From: JADLFV01 sp964471555
Lineage (GTDB): Bacteria > Planctomycetota > Phycisphaerae > Phycisphaerales > Phycisphaeraceae
Length of the DNA: 64,000 nt
Reading direction: 5' to 3'
Assembly (NCBI GenBank): GCA_964471555.1
Contig: CAYYGM010000002.1
Coordinates: 1 to 64,000, forward strand
Below, one piece after another: positions 52,065 through 60,590 of the stretch (positions are counted from its first letter, which is position 1; each line of letters starts with the position of its first letter). The position numbers were made by a program, and so were the translations under genes. Below the pieces are notes generated by a model. It was not told the origin of the DNA. It ran no database searches and worked only from the letters and a program-made list of their open reading frames with translations.

Positions 52065-52093
52065 AAGAACATATTTAAGTTAAATATGTTCTT
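52065..52093. promoter_or_regulatory. AT-rich 13-bp perfect palindrome
   Basis: AAGAACATATTTA and TAAATATGTTCTT are exact complements around the centre AGT. It is strikingly AT-rich for its surroundings. It lies between the convergent permease and bioD genes (270-base gap, otherwise featureless), so it could be a weak bidirectional terminator or a regulator-binding site. Confidence 0.6.
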
Positions 52094-52172
52094 TACTTCG
52101 GGGGCATTGGGTGTCGGTGTATGAGGGCGGGAGAAGCGAGTGGGATGCGCGGGTCTGGAGGCGGCGCAGGGG

Positions 52173-52943
52173 TCAGGCGCGCGGGGGTTTGGTGAAGCGC
52201 TGCCAGTCGACGCGGAGGGTTGCTTCCAGGATGGCGGGGTCCAGGATGGCTTTGTGAACCTGCACGTTCTGCGGCGGGCATTGCGGCACGGTGGCCAGAA
52301 CGGAGCAGCCGCTCATCTTTTCAATCCAGATTCGATTGTCGGACATCGACAGGTCGTGGCTGTCGGCATCGAACTGGTTCATCACGATACCGGCGACGCG
52401 CAGGCCGGCTGACTTGAGCAGGCGCGCGGTCATGGTGGTGTGGTTGAGTGTGCCGAGGCGGCTGCGGGTGACGATGAGCACGGGGTAGTCCAGGGCGCGA
52501 GCCATGTCGAGCACGGTGCAGCGGGGATGTTTGGGGTCGAGCGGCACCATCAGGCCGCCGACGCCTTCGATCAGCATGACGTCGCTGGCCTGGTCGATCT
52601 GGGTGAGACAATGGGAAAGGTGATCCCGGTCAATGGGTTGACCGGCGCGTTGGGCGGCGGCGGCGGGCGCTAATGGGGCGGCGAAACGGATGGGGTTGAT
52701 CACGTCCAGCGGCAGGCGGCAGTCGGCAAAGTGGGCCAGTGCTTCGGCATCTTCGCTGACCAGGCCCTCACGTTCGTGGCGGCAACCGCTGGCAAACGGC
52801 TTGCTGACACCGACGATTTGCCCGGGGTTCTGCTGACGCAGGGCGGCGGCGACGGCACAGGTGATCACCGTCTTGCCGACGCCGGTGTCGGTGGCGGTAA
52901 TGAACAGGCCGGGGCAGCGCAGTTGCGGCGGGGTCTGCCACAT
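52173..52943 (-). CDS. bioD: Dethiobiotin synthetase
   Basis: Closes the ureido ring of biotin using DAPA, CO2 and ATP. The P-loop is ATDTGVGKTVITCA; KPFASGC, IEGVGGLMVPL (Glu for DAPA) and AGIVMNQFD are conserved. 256 residues. The start MWQTPPQ is preferred over an upstream ATG because TACCAT (52951-52956) ends seven bases before it. Other bio genes are absent. Confidence 0.95.
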   Translation of the reverse strand: MWQTPPQLRCPGLFITATDTGVGKTVITCAVAAALRQQNPGQIVGVSKPFASGCRHEREGLVSEDAEALAHFADCRLPLDVINPIRFAAPLAPAAAAQRAGQPIDRDHLSHCLTQIDQASDVMLIEGVGGLMVPLDPKHPRCTVLDMARALDYPVLIVTRSRLGTLNHTTMTARLLKSAGLRVAGIVMNQFDADSHDLSMSDNRIWIEKMSGCSVLATVPQCPPQNVQVHKAILDPAILEATLRVDWQRFTKPPRA

Positions 52944-53039
52944 GGAAAGTATGGTAGCGACCCCCGCCCCCGGAATGGGCGCTGGCAACGAAGCGCGGCA
53001 AGCCGCGGCGCTACGCAGGGGTGATGGGCGGGCGTGGAA

Positions 53040-53516
53040 TTACGTGGGGGGATCGTGGTGGGTTTGGAAGTAGTGGCGGGTGACGGCCCAGATGATCCAC
53101 AGGTGCAGGCTGATCATGCTTGCACCAAGCAGTAAAACCAAGAGATTGAAAAACAAGTTCTCGCCAACAGGTTGAGCCAAGCCACCGGGATTTGCCAACA
53201 GGCTGATTCCCCGGGAGGTATCCATGGAAATCCAGAACAGCCCCACCAACCCAAACAAAACCAGCGGCCCGAAGATCAGCCAGATGCCCAGTACGACGAT
53301 GAACTTGGGCTTGTCGGATGTCGTGGCCTGGAGATAGGCATACCCCTGGGCATAGACCTGGCCCAGCGGGTCAATCGCGGCATGTGCGGTCACCGGCCCG
53401 CCGCAGTGGGGGCAGAAATGGTCAAAGCGGGCGATGGGCTTGACGCAGTGCGGACAGAGATCGTTCTGCTGCAACCGGGATGCGGCCTCGGGTTCGGTGG
53501 GAGCAGCTTCTGTCAT
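53040..53516 (-). CDS. Zinc-ribbon membrane protein
   Basis: 158 residues. An N-terminal zinc ribbon CPHC-x11-CPHC (about 21-38) is followed by a linker and two membrane helices (about 72-95 and 118-146). Such proteins are common and of unknown function; they may be small membrane regulators. The CTTCCGGGGG 10-mer lies just upstream at 53531. Confidence 0.75.
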   Translation of the reverse strand: MTEAAPTEPEAASRLQQNDLCPHCVKPIARFDHFCPHCGGPVTAHAAIDPLGQVYAQGYAYLQATTSDKPKFIVVLGIWLIFGPLVLFGLVGLFWISMDTSRGISLLANPGGLAQPVGENLFFNLLVLLLGASMISLHLWIIWAVTRHYFQTHHDPPT

Positions 53517-53563
53517 CAGCAGCGGAATCCCTTCCGGGGGCGAGGGTTACTTCCAGGGCGGGG

Positions 53564-53983
53564 TCAGTCGCTTTTCATCTGCATGAAGACGATGACGTAG
53601 CCGTCGGGCAGCTTGACGGCGGTTTCGCGGCCGAAGGGCAGGTTGGCCAGCGGCGTGGGATTGGCGCCGCGTTGAACCAACTCCCGGTGCAGTTCGCGGA
53701 TGTTGGTCACCTGGATGCAGATGTCGTACGGCTCGGTGCCGCGGGGAAATTCATCGCGATGGAAGTTGGCGACGGACAACGATGACGGGTCGTGCCGGGT
53801 CTGTCGCAGCAGCAGATAGACGTCGTCACGGCAGAAGATCGCCATGTCGTGGTCCGGCTCTTCGTAGGCCACTTCAAAGCCTAACTTCTGGCGACAGAAT
53901 TGTTCGCTTGCCTGCAGGTCGCTGACCAGGAAGTACGGCCAGCAGTTTTTGAGCGCGAGGCGATCCAACGTGGCATGTGGCAT
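53564..53983 (-). CDS. VOC-superfamily (glyoxalase/bleomycin-resistance) protein
   Basis: 139 residues with the paired beta-alpha-beta-beta-beta modules of this fold: WPYFLVSDLQASEQFCRQKLGFEVAYEE, FCRDDVYLLLRQTR, DICIQVTNIRELHRELVQRG and FGRETAVKLPDGYVIVFMQ, with the final Glu/Val strand carrying possible metal ligands. Function not predictable. Start at 53983 with AAGGGGG five bases upstream, better than the ATG six codons earlier. 54002-54242 upstream holds nothing recognisable. Confidence 0.88.
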   Translation of the reverse strand: MPHATLDRLALKNCWPYFLVSDLQASEQFCRQKLGFEVAYEEPDHDMAIFCRDDVYLLLRQTRHDPSSLSVANFHRDEFPRGTEPYDICIQVTNIRELHRELVQRGANPTPLANLPFGRETAVKLPDGYVIVFMQMKSD

Positions 53984-54242
53984 GGCAGCCCCCTTGGCCA
54001 CTAAGGTTGCAGTGGACGATCCAGTCTGACAGCATTCAGCCTAGTGACCGGCTCGCGGCAGGTCAATGAAAATATGCGCGGAAACCGACGGATATTTAAA
54101 TTTGCGTCCTATAAGCATTTAGAGCGGCTGCGTTTGCGGGGGCGAGGATGAGATTCAAGGCTGGTGAACGGCGCTCGCAGCGACCTTTACACGGCATCCT
54201 GGGCCGCGGTCTTACCCCTCAAATCAAAGCTCGCGTCAACGC

Positions 54243-55511
54243 TCAGGCCTGATCCCCGAACTTCTCCTGCTTGCGAGCCAGAACCTGCTTGACCCACGCG
54301 TTCCAGCGGTCGGAGAGCACCGACAAGGCAAAGTGCTGACAGACCTGTTCGCGGCCGGCCAGGCCCACCTGCTGGGCCTTCTCCGGATGGCGGCTGACGT
54401 GGCGCAGGCACTGGGCGAACTCGATGGACATTGATGCGATGAAGACCTGCTCATCGTGCTTGACCGCCAGGCCCTTGAATGCAGCCGGGGTGCCGACCAC
54501 GGGCAGGCCGTGCACCATCGCCTCCAGCACCTTGGTCTTGAGCCCGGTACCCGAGACGATGGGAGCGATGAACAGTTGATGCTTGGCCAGTTCTTCGGAG
54601 ACGCGCTCGACATAACCCACGAACCGCACGTTGGGCGACTCCAGCTCCGCCCGCACCCGCGGCGGACACTCGCCCAGCACGTTCAGCACCAGGTCACTCA
54701 TCTCGAAGCGGTTGAGGAAGGGCACGACCTCGTTGGCGTACCAGCGAATGGCCTCAAGGTTGGGCTGATAGTCCATGCCGCCCATGAACACGGCCGACAT
54801 GGGACGAACCGTCACCGCGTCCACCGGCCTGGTGGGAATGGCGACCGCCATCGGCATCCATCGCACCTCGCGGTCGCTGCGATGGGCCAGCAACTCCGCC
54901 TCATCCTGCGAGACCAGGCTCACGCCGTCGGCCGCATGAGCGTAGTGCACCTCGCGCCGCCGCAGCAATTTCGCCTCGGCCCGCAGCATGCGAATCGCCA
55001 CCCATGCGGCCGGCTTGTGCAGCCAGCGCGGTATCTGCCCGGCGAAATAGCCCAGCAGCATGCCCGGCGGCACACCCATACTGACCATCTGCTCGTAGCG
55101 CGCCGACAGTAGATCATCCAGGTCCACCAGCCAGGGCGGGCGCACCGCTTCGCTGACCATCTGCCCGCAGGCCTCCGCCAACTGGGCGGTGCGCACCATG
55201 TCCGCGATCACCAGTTGGCAGCCTTCCTGGTCGCTGATGTGCTTGATGCGTTTGACCAGAGTTGGGCTGTAGTAGAGACACTCGTTGAGGCTGCGCCGGC
55301 CGGAGAGAAACAGGGTCAGGACATTCCACGCCACGCGGAACAGGCCCGGCGGCTGCAATGCGGTGCCGCGCTGTGTGCCCGTCTTGTCGATGCACACGCA
55401 CACCACCTCGTGCTCGGCCGCGGCCAATGCGTCCACGATGGTCTGCAGCACCACCCGCCGGCCCGTTCGCCGATCGTCCAACCGACGTGTCAGCAGCAGC
55501 AGCACTTTCAT
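54243..55511 (-). CDS. Glycosyltransferase (GT4/GT1-like)
   Basis: 422 residues, GT-B fold. The C-terminal half has the donor-site pattern LFIAPIVSGTGLKTKVLEAMVHGLPVVGTPAAFKGL, with Glu-x7-Glu-like spacing, and FMGGMDYQPNLEAIRWYANEVVP. The N-terminus LLLLTRRLDDRRTGRRVVLQTIVDAL is the acceptor-side loop. Last gene of the polysaccharide cluster; its start overlaps the Wzy-like gene by 4 bases. Confidence 0.9.
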   Translation of the reverse strand: MKVLLLLTRRLDDRRTGRRVVLQTIVDALAAAEHEVVCVCIDKTGTQRGTALQPPGLFRVAWNVLTLFLSGRRSLNECLYYSPTLVKRIKHISDQEGCQLVIADMVRTAQLAEACGQMVSEAVRPPWLVDLDDLLSARYEQMVSMGVPPGMLLGYFAGQIPRWLHKPAAWVAIRMLRAEAKLLRRREVHYAHAADGVSLVSQDEAELLAHRSDREVRWMPMAVAIPTRPVDAVTVRPMSAVFMGGMDYQPNLEAIRWYANEVVPFLNRFEMSDLVLNVLGECPPRVRAELESPNVRFVGYVERVSEELAKHQLFIAPIVSGTGLKTKVLEAMVHGLPVVGTPAAFKGLAVKHDEQVFIASMSIEFAQCLRHVSRHPEKAQQVGLAGREQVCQHFALSVLSDRWNAWVKQVLARKQEKFGDQA

Positions 55512-56782
55512 GGTTGGTTTGCGGCGCTCCTGAGTTTGGCTGTTCCCACCAGGCCGAGGCCCAAGGCAAAACCGGCAAACACCGTGTGCGTGGCGACCAG
55601 CGACATCCCGTTGATCGCCAGCGCCACCAGGCTGCCCAGGGCCGCGCGGGTGGCAAAGCCCCAGACGCCTTCATCTCCCTTCTGATTCAACCACGTCCAA
55701 CCTAACCAGCCGGCCAGCAGCAGGGTCAGCAGCAGCAGTCCGACGCCCAGTTGCAGGCCGTAGTAGGCATAGAAGTTATGGATGTAATGGACCTCGTCGT
55801 AGGTCTGGCCGCGGGTCCAGAAGGCGAAGACCGACGCACCGAGGCCGTGGCCGGAGGGCTGATCCACGATGTAGGGCCAGACGCTCTGCAGTTGCGCTTC
55901 GCGGCGGGCCAGGGTTTCTTCAACGGTGAAAGACGGGTTGTAGGTCAGCGCGTTGGCCGCCCGCTGAGCCATCCAATTGATCGTCCGCGGCATCGCAACG
56001 TAGATGCAACCAGCCAGCACCACCAACGGGGCCAGGCCGGCCAGACCCGCCAGCAGCCAGCGACGCGGCAGGATCACCCACATGGCCGCCACGGGGAAGC
56101 TCAGCCACAGCGTGCGTTTCAGTGTCGCCGCCAGCGCCACCGCCAGCAGCAGCCACGCCAGGACCAGCAGCCGATTGGTCCGCTTGTCCCAGCTTTTTCG
56201 CCACCACAGGGCCGCGGTCACGATCAGGAACATCAACTGCGGCGTCCCGCGCCCCACGATCAGGCGTGCCACACCCAGGTTGCCCACATAGTGCGTGCCG
56301 CCATGGGTCAGTTGCAGCGTGCCCAGCAGGAAAGTCACCACACAGATCACGCCCACCAGCAGCCCCATCATCACCACGATCCAGGCCGCATCGGACGCCT
56401 CGCCGCGGCCCAACACCCACACGGTCACCAGCGCCACCAGCAGGATCTCGACGAACCAGTGATAGATATCCGCCGCGATGTAGTACGGCGTGTTCTGATA
56501 AAGCAGGGCGATGACCAGGGCCGCCACCCCCACGCCCGCCCAGACCATCAACACGCACACGTGCGCCGGGCGCAGGCGCGGCAGCCGCACCGGCCGATTC
56601 CACAGCACCTGCCACGCCGCCGCCAGCAGGAACGGCCCAAGCAACAGCGTCACCAGCAGCGCCCGCGTGGTGTCACTGTCCAGCAACACCCAGCCCAGCA
56701 CCTCGCCGGCCAGCACCGCCGCCAGCAGCCAGGCCCCGGCCGACATTTTTCCGCGTTGTGCCGCAGGGGCAGCGATCGACAT
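55508..56782 (-). CDS. O-antigen ligase/polymerase-like membrane protein (Wzy-type)
   Basis: 424 residues, about ten to twelve helices and one large periplasmic loop (about 290-345). The loop YIVDQPSGHGLGASVFAFWTRG, then YDEVHYIHNFYAYYGLQLG, matches the WaaL/Wzy family pattern with Gly-rich loop and conserved His near the next helix. It probably polymerises or ligates lipid-linked repeats on the periplasmic side. TATTTT lies seven bases before the ATG. Confidence 0.85.
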   Translation of the reverse strand: MSIAAPAAQRGKMSAGAWLLAAVLAGEVLGWVLLDSDTTRALLVTLLLGPFLLAAAWQVLWNRPVRLPRLRPAHVCVLMVWAGVGVAALVIALLYQNTPYYIAADIYHWFVEILLVALVTVWVLGRGEASDAAWIVVMMGLLVGVICVVTFLLGTLQLTHGGTHYVGNLGVARLIVGRGTPQLMFLIVTAALWWRKSWDKRTNRLLVLAWLLLAVALAATLKRTLWLSFPVAAMWVILPRRWLLAGLAGLAPLVVLAGCIYVAMPRTINWMAQRAANALTYNPSFTVEETLARREAQLQSVWPYIVDQPSGHGLGASVFAFWTRGQTYDEVHYIHNFYAYYGLQLGVGLLLLTLLLAGWLGWTWLNQKGDEGVWGFATRAALGSLVALAINGMSLVATHTVFAGFALGLGLVGTAKLRSAANQP

Positions 56783-56812
56783 GCGCTACAAAATAGCGTT
56801 GAACGGTTCGGC

Positions 56813-57598
56813 TCACCAATAGGGACGCAGCTTTGACAATCGCCGCGCCAGCATCGCTGCCACCCGGCCGCTCCATGGCAGGGCCGAGGCCGGCGTGACG
56901 TTCTTGTTCTCGATGGCCCCGGCTGCGTTGGCTTTCCAGTGTTCACCGGCGCTGATGAGCTTGTCCGCCTGCTGCGTGTAATCGGTCAGCACCGCGTCGT
57001 CCCAGGGCAAACCCAGAAATGCGATAAGGCTCTGCATCACCTTCCGGGGGTCGGCTGTCAGTTGCTCGTAGCTGATGACAGCATGGCGGGGCCGGCCGGC
57101 AAAACGGTTGCTGCGGCGCAGGGCGGCATACCAGTGGGCGGCGCATTCCCACCAGGGCTTGACGTTCTCCCAACCGGCACTGTGACTGGCCTTGTGCAGC
57201 GAAGGCAGCACACCTTCAGCCCGCCGCAGCACGTGGATGAAGCGGCAGTCTGGAGCCAGTGAGTCGATCAGCGGAATGCGGAACACGTGATCGGGCGTCT
57301 TCTCCACCCACCCCGCCGCCCCGCGCCGCTCTGCGACGGCATCGAGCAGCGCGATGAAGTTCGCCCCCGGAAGTGAATCTTCCGGCATCACCAGGTCCAA
57401 CTCGTTTTCCTTCAGAAATGTCTCCACGCGGCGCCGAAGTTCCGCCCCATCGAGCCTGCCGCGGCGGTTGTAGGCCTTGTCGAAAACGTGGCTCTCGGTG
57501 AACCCGGTCAACTGCGGATGGGCGCACAGCAGGCTCTGCACGAGCGTCGTACCCGAGCGCGGACAACCAACCACAAACACACGCAACAATTCCGCCAT
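56813..57598 (-). CDS. Sulfotransferase (PAPS-dependent)
   Basis: 261 residues. The 5'-phosphosulfate-binding loop FVVGCPRSGTTLVQSLL is at the N-terminus; RFIHVLRRAEGVLPSLHKAS is the 3'-phosphate-binding region with the Ser, and YEQLTADPRKVMQSLIAFLGLPWDD is typical of carbohydrate sulfotransferases. Within the polysaccharide cluster it probably sulfates a sugar; PAPS would come from CysC. Two copies of the 10-mer lie in the gene (57041, 57364). Confidence 0.92.
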   Translation of the reverse strand: MAELLRVFVVGCPRSGTTLVQSLLCAHPQLTGFTESHVFDKAYNRRGRLDGAELRRRVETFLKENELDLVMPEDSLPGANFIALLDAVAERRGAAGWVEKTPDHVFRIPLIDSLAPDCRFIHVLRRAEGVLPSLHKASHSAGWENVKPWWECAAHWYAALRRSNRFAGRPRHAVISYEQLTADPRKVMQSLIAFLGLPWDDAVLTDYTQQADKLISAGEHWKANAAGAIENKNVTPASALPWSGRVAAMLARRLSKLRPYW

Positions 57599-57602
57599 TA
57601 TT

Positions 57603-57630
57603 CAATCGCAAATCGCAAATCTCATATCGC
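57603..57630. repeat. Tandem TCGCAAA words between two polysaccharide genes
   Basis: AATCGCAAATCGCAAATCTC repeats a 9-base word and reaches over the stop of the flippase gene (57622). Single orientation; related to the inverted pair at 46381-46480. Confidence 0.65.
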
Positions 57631-58905
57631 TCCCGGGTTCACGCCCAGCCGCTTGACGCACGACACCGCCATCAACACCGACAGCGCAATCCAGCCCGCG
57701 CTGCTGACCACCGCCACGCCGGTCGCTCCGCTCCAGGGCGCAAAGGCGAAGTAGGCCACGATCAGCGGAGGCAGGATCAACGCAAAGTTGCGCGTCGCGG
57801 CCCACTGCTGGTCGGCCATCTGCAACAGCGTCACGTTGGCAGCAAAGTACGCGCTGCTCAACTGTCCCGCCAGCAGAATCAGCATCAAGGGATACGCAGC
57901 CATGTAATCCTCGCCCGGAAGCGTAAACACCTTGCGTCCCAGCAGGACCAGCAGCACGGCCAGGCTCAGCGCCACCGCGGTGGAAAGCTGGGCGGCGTGT
58001 CTGGCCGATCGCCGCAGGCCCGTGATGTCGCGCAATTCCCACTGACCGGCGAACGCCGCCGCCCAGTAGCGGTTGAAGGCGATGGTGCATTGGCCGACGC
58101 CCTGTGTCACGCGCGTCGCTAAACCGTAGTAGGCCACGATGTGCTTGGGCACGAACATCGCCAGGATCAGCACGTCGGACCGCTGCAGCACCTGGTTGAG
58201 CCCCACCGCCAGGCCGATCGGATAGGACATGACGATCCACTGCCACAGTTGTGATTTCGCCCGCACACCGTGCAACCCGCGCAGTTGCGGCAGCAAGCGC
58301 AGCCACACCGCCAATCCCAACACGGTCAGCAGGCCCAGCACCAGATACGCCTGGAAGTAGAACGTCGCGCTGGCGTTTTGAAATTCGGTCATGGACCAGC
58401 AGGCTGCCATCAGCAGCAACGGATGCACCACGGTGGATGGAAGGTTCGCCAGGCCCATGCGTTGATAGCCTCGGGCCACGTGCTGTTGCAGCAGCATTTG
58501 CGTCCAGACGGGAATGCAGGGCATGGCCCAGAACAAGGCGCAGCGGGTGGCGGGATCGATGCCGAGGGGTAAACAGAGAACCGCACAGCCGAGCAGCGCC
58601 AGGGCTGCGCTGGTGCCGGTGCAAAAGAGCGGCACGTAACGGATGGCGCCTTTGAGCGCGGGCAGATCGTTGGTGGCGCGGTAGGAGCCGATGAGTTTCA
58701 CGAGCCCGTGCGAGAAACCGAACTGCCCGAGCATGGCCCCCAGGATGATGGCGGTGTTGCCGATGACGATATCGCCAAAAACGCGATCGCCGAACCACCA
58801 CGCGCCGAAGAAGGCCAGCCCCAGCGTGCAGAACACGCCCAGGTAGATGCTGACGGCACTGACTGCTGCGCCGCTGCGGGCCAACTTGAGCAGGCGCCCC
58901 CTCAT
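57622..58905 (-). CDS. Polysaccharide flippase (Wzx/MATE-like)
   Basis: 427 residues, about twelve helices. GNTAIILGAMLGQFGFSHGLVKLIGSY near the N-terminus, NQVLQRSDVLILAMFVPKHIVAYYGLATRV in the middle and AYFAANVTLLQMADQQWAATR in the second half follow the oligosaccharide flippase family (Wzx/RfbX). It probably flips lipid-linked repeat units made by the cluster. Starts inside the stop of the SGNH gene (ATGA). Confidence 0.88.
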   Translation of the reverse strand: MRGRLLKLARSGAAVSAVSIYLGVFCTLGLAFFGAWWFGDRVFGDIVIGNTAIILGAMLGQFGFSHGLVKLIGSYRATNDLPALKGAIRYVPLFCTGTSAALALLGCAVLCLPLGIDPATRCALFWAMPCIPVWTQMLLQQHVARGYQRMGLANLPSTVVHPLLLMAACWSMTEFQNASATFYFQAYLVLGLLTVLGLAVWLRLLPQLRGLHGVRAKSQLWQWIVMSYPIGLAVGLNQVLQRSDVLILAMFVPKHIVAYYGLATRVTQGVGQCTIAFNRYWAAAFAGQWELRDITGLRRSARHAAQLSTAVALSLAVLLVLLGRKVFTLPGEDYMAAYPLMLILLAGQLSSAYFAANVTLLQMADQQWAATRNFALILPPLIVAYFAFAPWSGATGVAVVSSAGWIALSVLMAVSCVKRLGVNPGAI

Positions 58906-59633
58906 GCACAGCCCTCCCGCAACAACGCTTCACGATAGATCGCGGCCGCACGGTCGTTGTTCAAATGCAGATCGCCGGGACGGGGACTGATCAACTCCGG
59001 ATGCACGTGACCGGTGTTGTCGGCGAACTGATCTTCGACGTCGAGAAAGCGATAGCCGTGGGTGCTTTGACCCTCGCGCAGCATAGTGTTGAAGCGTTGC
59101 GCCAGTTTGCAGCGATCGGCCAGGCTCATGCTCACCTGCTTGCGCAGATGTGCCACCGGGCCGGGCCACCTGGACCAGTCCTCGATCACCGGCGGTGGCA
59201 CCGTGGCCAGCAACACCTTCGCAAAACCCATCGCCACCACGCTGTCCACAAACTGCAGGTAATGATCGCATGCCTTCCGCAACGCCTCATCGGGCGACGA
59301 ACTCAGCGGCACAATGAACCCGACATCCACTTCGCCCAGGCTGAAGACGACAAACTGGCGGCGGGGAATGCGGGCCAGCACGTATTGGATTGCGGGCAAG
59401 GCCCTGGTTTTCGAGGCTGGGTTGGTCATGCCCGACGCGGTGGCCCCGGTGATGCCGAAGACGCGCACGAACGTTTTCTCCAGCGGGCAGTGCTGTTGCA
59501 GATGGCGGAAGTAGCGCACGTGACTGTCACCGAGCACATTGACCCCCGCAAGGGATTGGCGACGATCCTGCCATTTCCACAGCAGCGGCGTGATCGTGCG
59601 CTTGACGAAAACTTTCAACGGCTGCGTGTTCAT
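58902..59633 (-). CDS. SGNH-like protein of the polysaccharide cluster
   Basis: 243 residues. GVNVLGDSHVRYFRHL is a block I-like motif (GDSH), as in SGNH/AlgX-type and Wzx-linked acyl-transfer proteins; FSLGEVDVGF and DNTGHVHPELISPRPGDLHLN carry Glu/Asp and His candidates. Such proteins may acylate or deacylate sugars. No signal peptide was recognised. It overlaps both neighbours by 4 bases, so it is tightly coupled to the flippase and sulfotransferase. Confidence 0.75.
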   Translation of the reverse strand: MNTQPLKVFVKRTITPLLWKWQDRRQSLAGVNVLGDSHVRYFRHLQQHCPLEKTFVRVFGITGATASGMTNPASKTRALPAIQYVLARIPRRQFVVFSLGEVDVGFIVPLSSSPDEALRKACDHYLQFVDSVVAMGFAKVLLATVPPPVIEDWSRWPGPVAHLRKQVSMSLADRCKLAQRFNTMLREGQSTHGYRFLDVEDQFADNTGHVHPELISPRPGDLHLNNDRAAAIYREALLREGCA

Positions 59634-60541
59634 AACCAGGCGGCCAATCCCGCGGCGATCAGCACATCCGTCGCTCGCTTGTGTTGCTCGTCGGTGAAAT
59701 CCTTCTTCCACTTGCCGACCTCCGCCCCGGCCAGGCGCACCGGTTTGTAGCCGGAGCCTTCGCGGTTCCGGGCGGCGATGCCTGCTTCGACCCGCGGCGT
59801 GAAAGCGAGGCCCAACTGCTCGTACAGTTGGCGGAACTTTGCGGTCGGATCGCCGCAGAGATCCTCGTGCACGATCACGATCCACTGCGGGTTTCGCCGC
59901 ACCTGTGCTTCAAGCCCGCGCCAGAGCACGGCCAGGTGCAACGCCTGTTTTTCCAGTTCGCCACTGACGGAGATCACCTTGCCCAGCACGCGCTGCTGCA
60001 CCGGCTCGCTGAGCGTAAACGCGCGAGTTGCATCCGGCATGTGCAATCGCCGCCAACTGGCCAGGATCGCCAGGGGATGACGCATCACCACCACCACGTG
60101 CCCGATCGGGGCTACGGAGCAGACCCACTCGGCACAGAGCACGGCGTGGACGGATTTGATGAGCACGGGCTTGGGCGGTGAGGCTTGAGCGGTGAGGCTT
60201 GAAGTTTGGGGTCTAAAGGGTTTTTCCTTGGCGGCGATGAAGGAATCGGGTGCTTTAAGGGCGCGGGCGAAGATGCTGCGCGAGAGCCAGGCAGCCCAGG
60301 GACTGACCGCGGCCTTCTGCCAGAGCACCGCGAAATCGCGCGGACTGTCGCCAACCTCCAGCAGCGGAAAGCGCGGCACGTGACGCTTGTAACACCGGCC
60401 TAACCAACTGATCTTCTCGTTGTCCGGCTCGTTGACGAAGCGCATCCCGTCCGCCAGGGCCAGCACGTTGGCGACCCAGGTGGTGCCGCTGCGGGGCGGC
60501 CCCAGAAGCAGAATCGTCGGCGGTGTGGCGGAGGCGTCCAT
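59630..60541 (-). CDS. Sulfotransferase (PAPS-dependent), second copy
   Basis: 303 residues. ILLLGPPRSGTTWVANVLA is the phosphosulfate loop; GHVVVVMRHPLAILASWRRLH is the 3'-phosphate-binding segment with Arg and Ser. It differs from the copy at 56.8 kb and probably sulfates another position or sugar. A Ser/Ala/Pro-rich loop (SSLTAQASPPKP, about residues 113-124) is encoded by a 14-base tandem duplication (60175-60202). First gene of the cluster; murD follows upstream at 60591. Confidence 0.9.
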   Translation of the reverse strand: MDASATPPTILLLGPPRSGTTWVANVLALADGMRFVNEPDNEKISWLGRCYKRHVPRFPLLEVGDSPRDFAVLWQKAAVSPWAAWLSRSIFARALKAPDSFIAAKEKPFRPQTSSLTAQASPPKPVLIKSVHAVLCAEWVCSVAPIGHVVVVMRHPLAILASWRRLHMPDATRAFTLSEPVQQRVLGKVISVSGELEKQALHLAVLWRGLEAQVRRNPQWIVIVHEDLCGDPTAKFRQLYEQLGLAFTPRVEAGIAARNREGSGYKPVRLAGAEVGKWKKDFTDEQHKRATDVLIAAGLAAWL

Positions 60542-60590
60542 GCGATGTGCGACGATATCAACAAAGCCCGGGGATGGCCATCCCTGGGCT

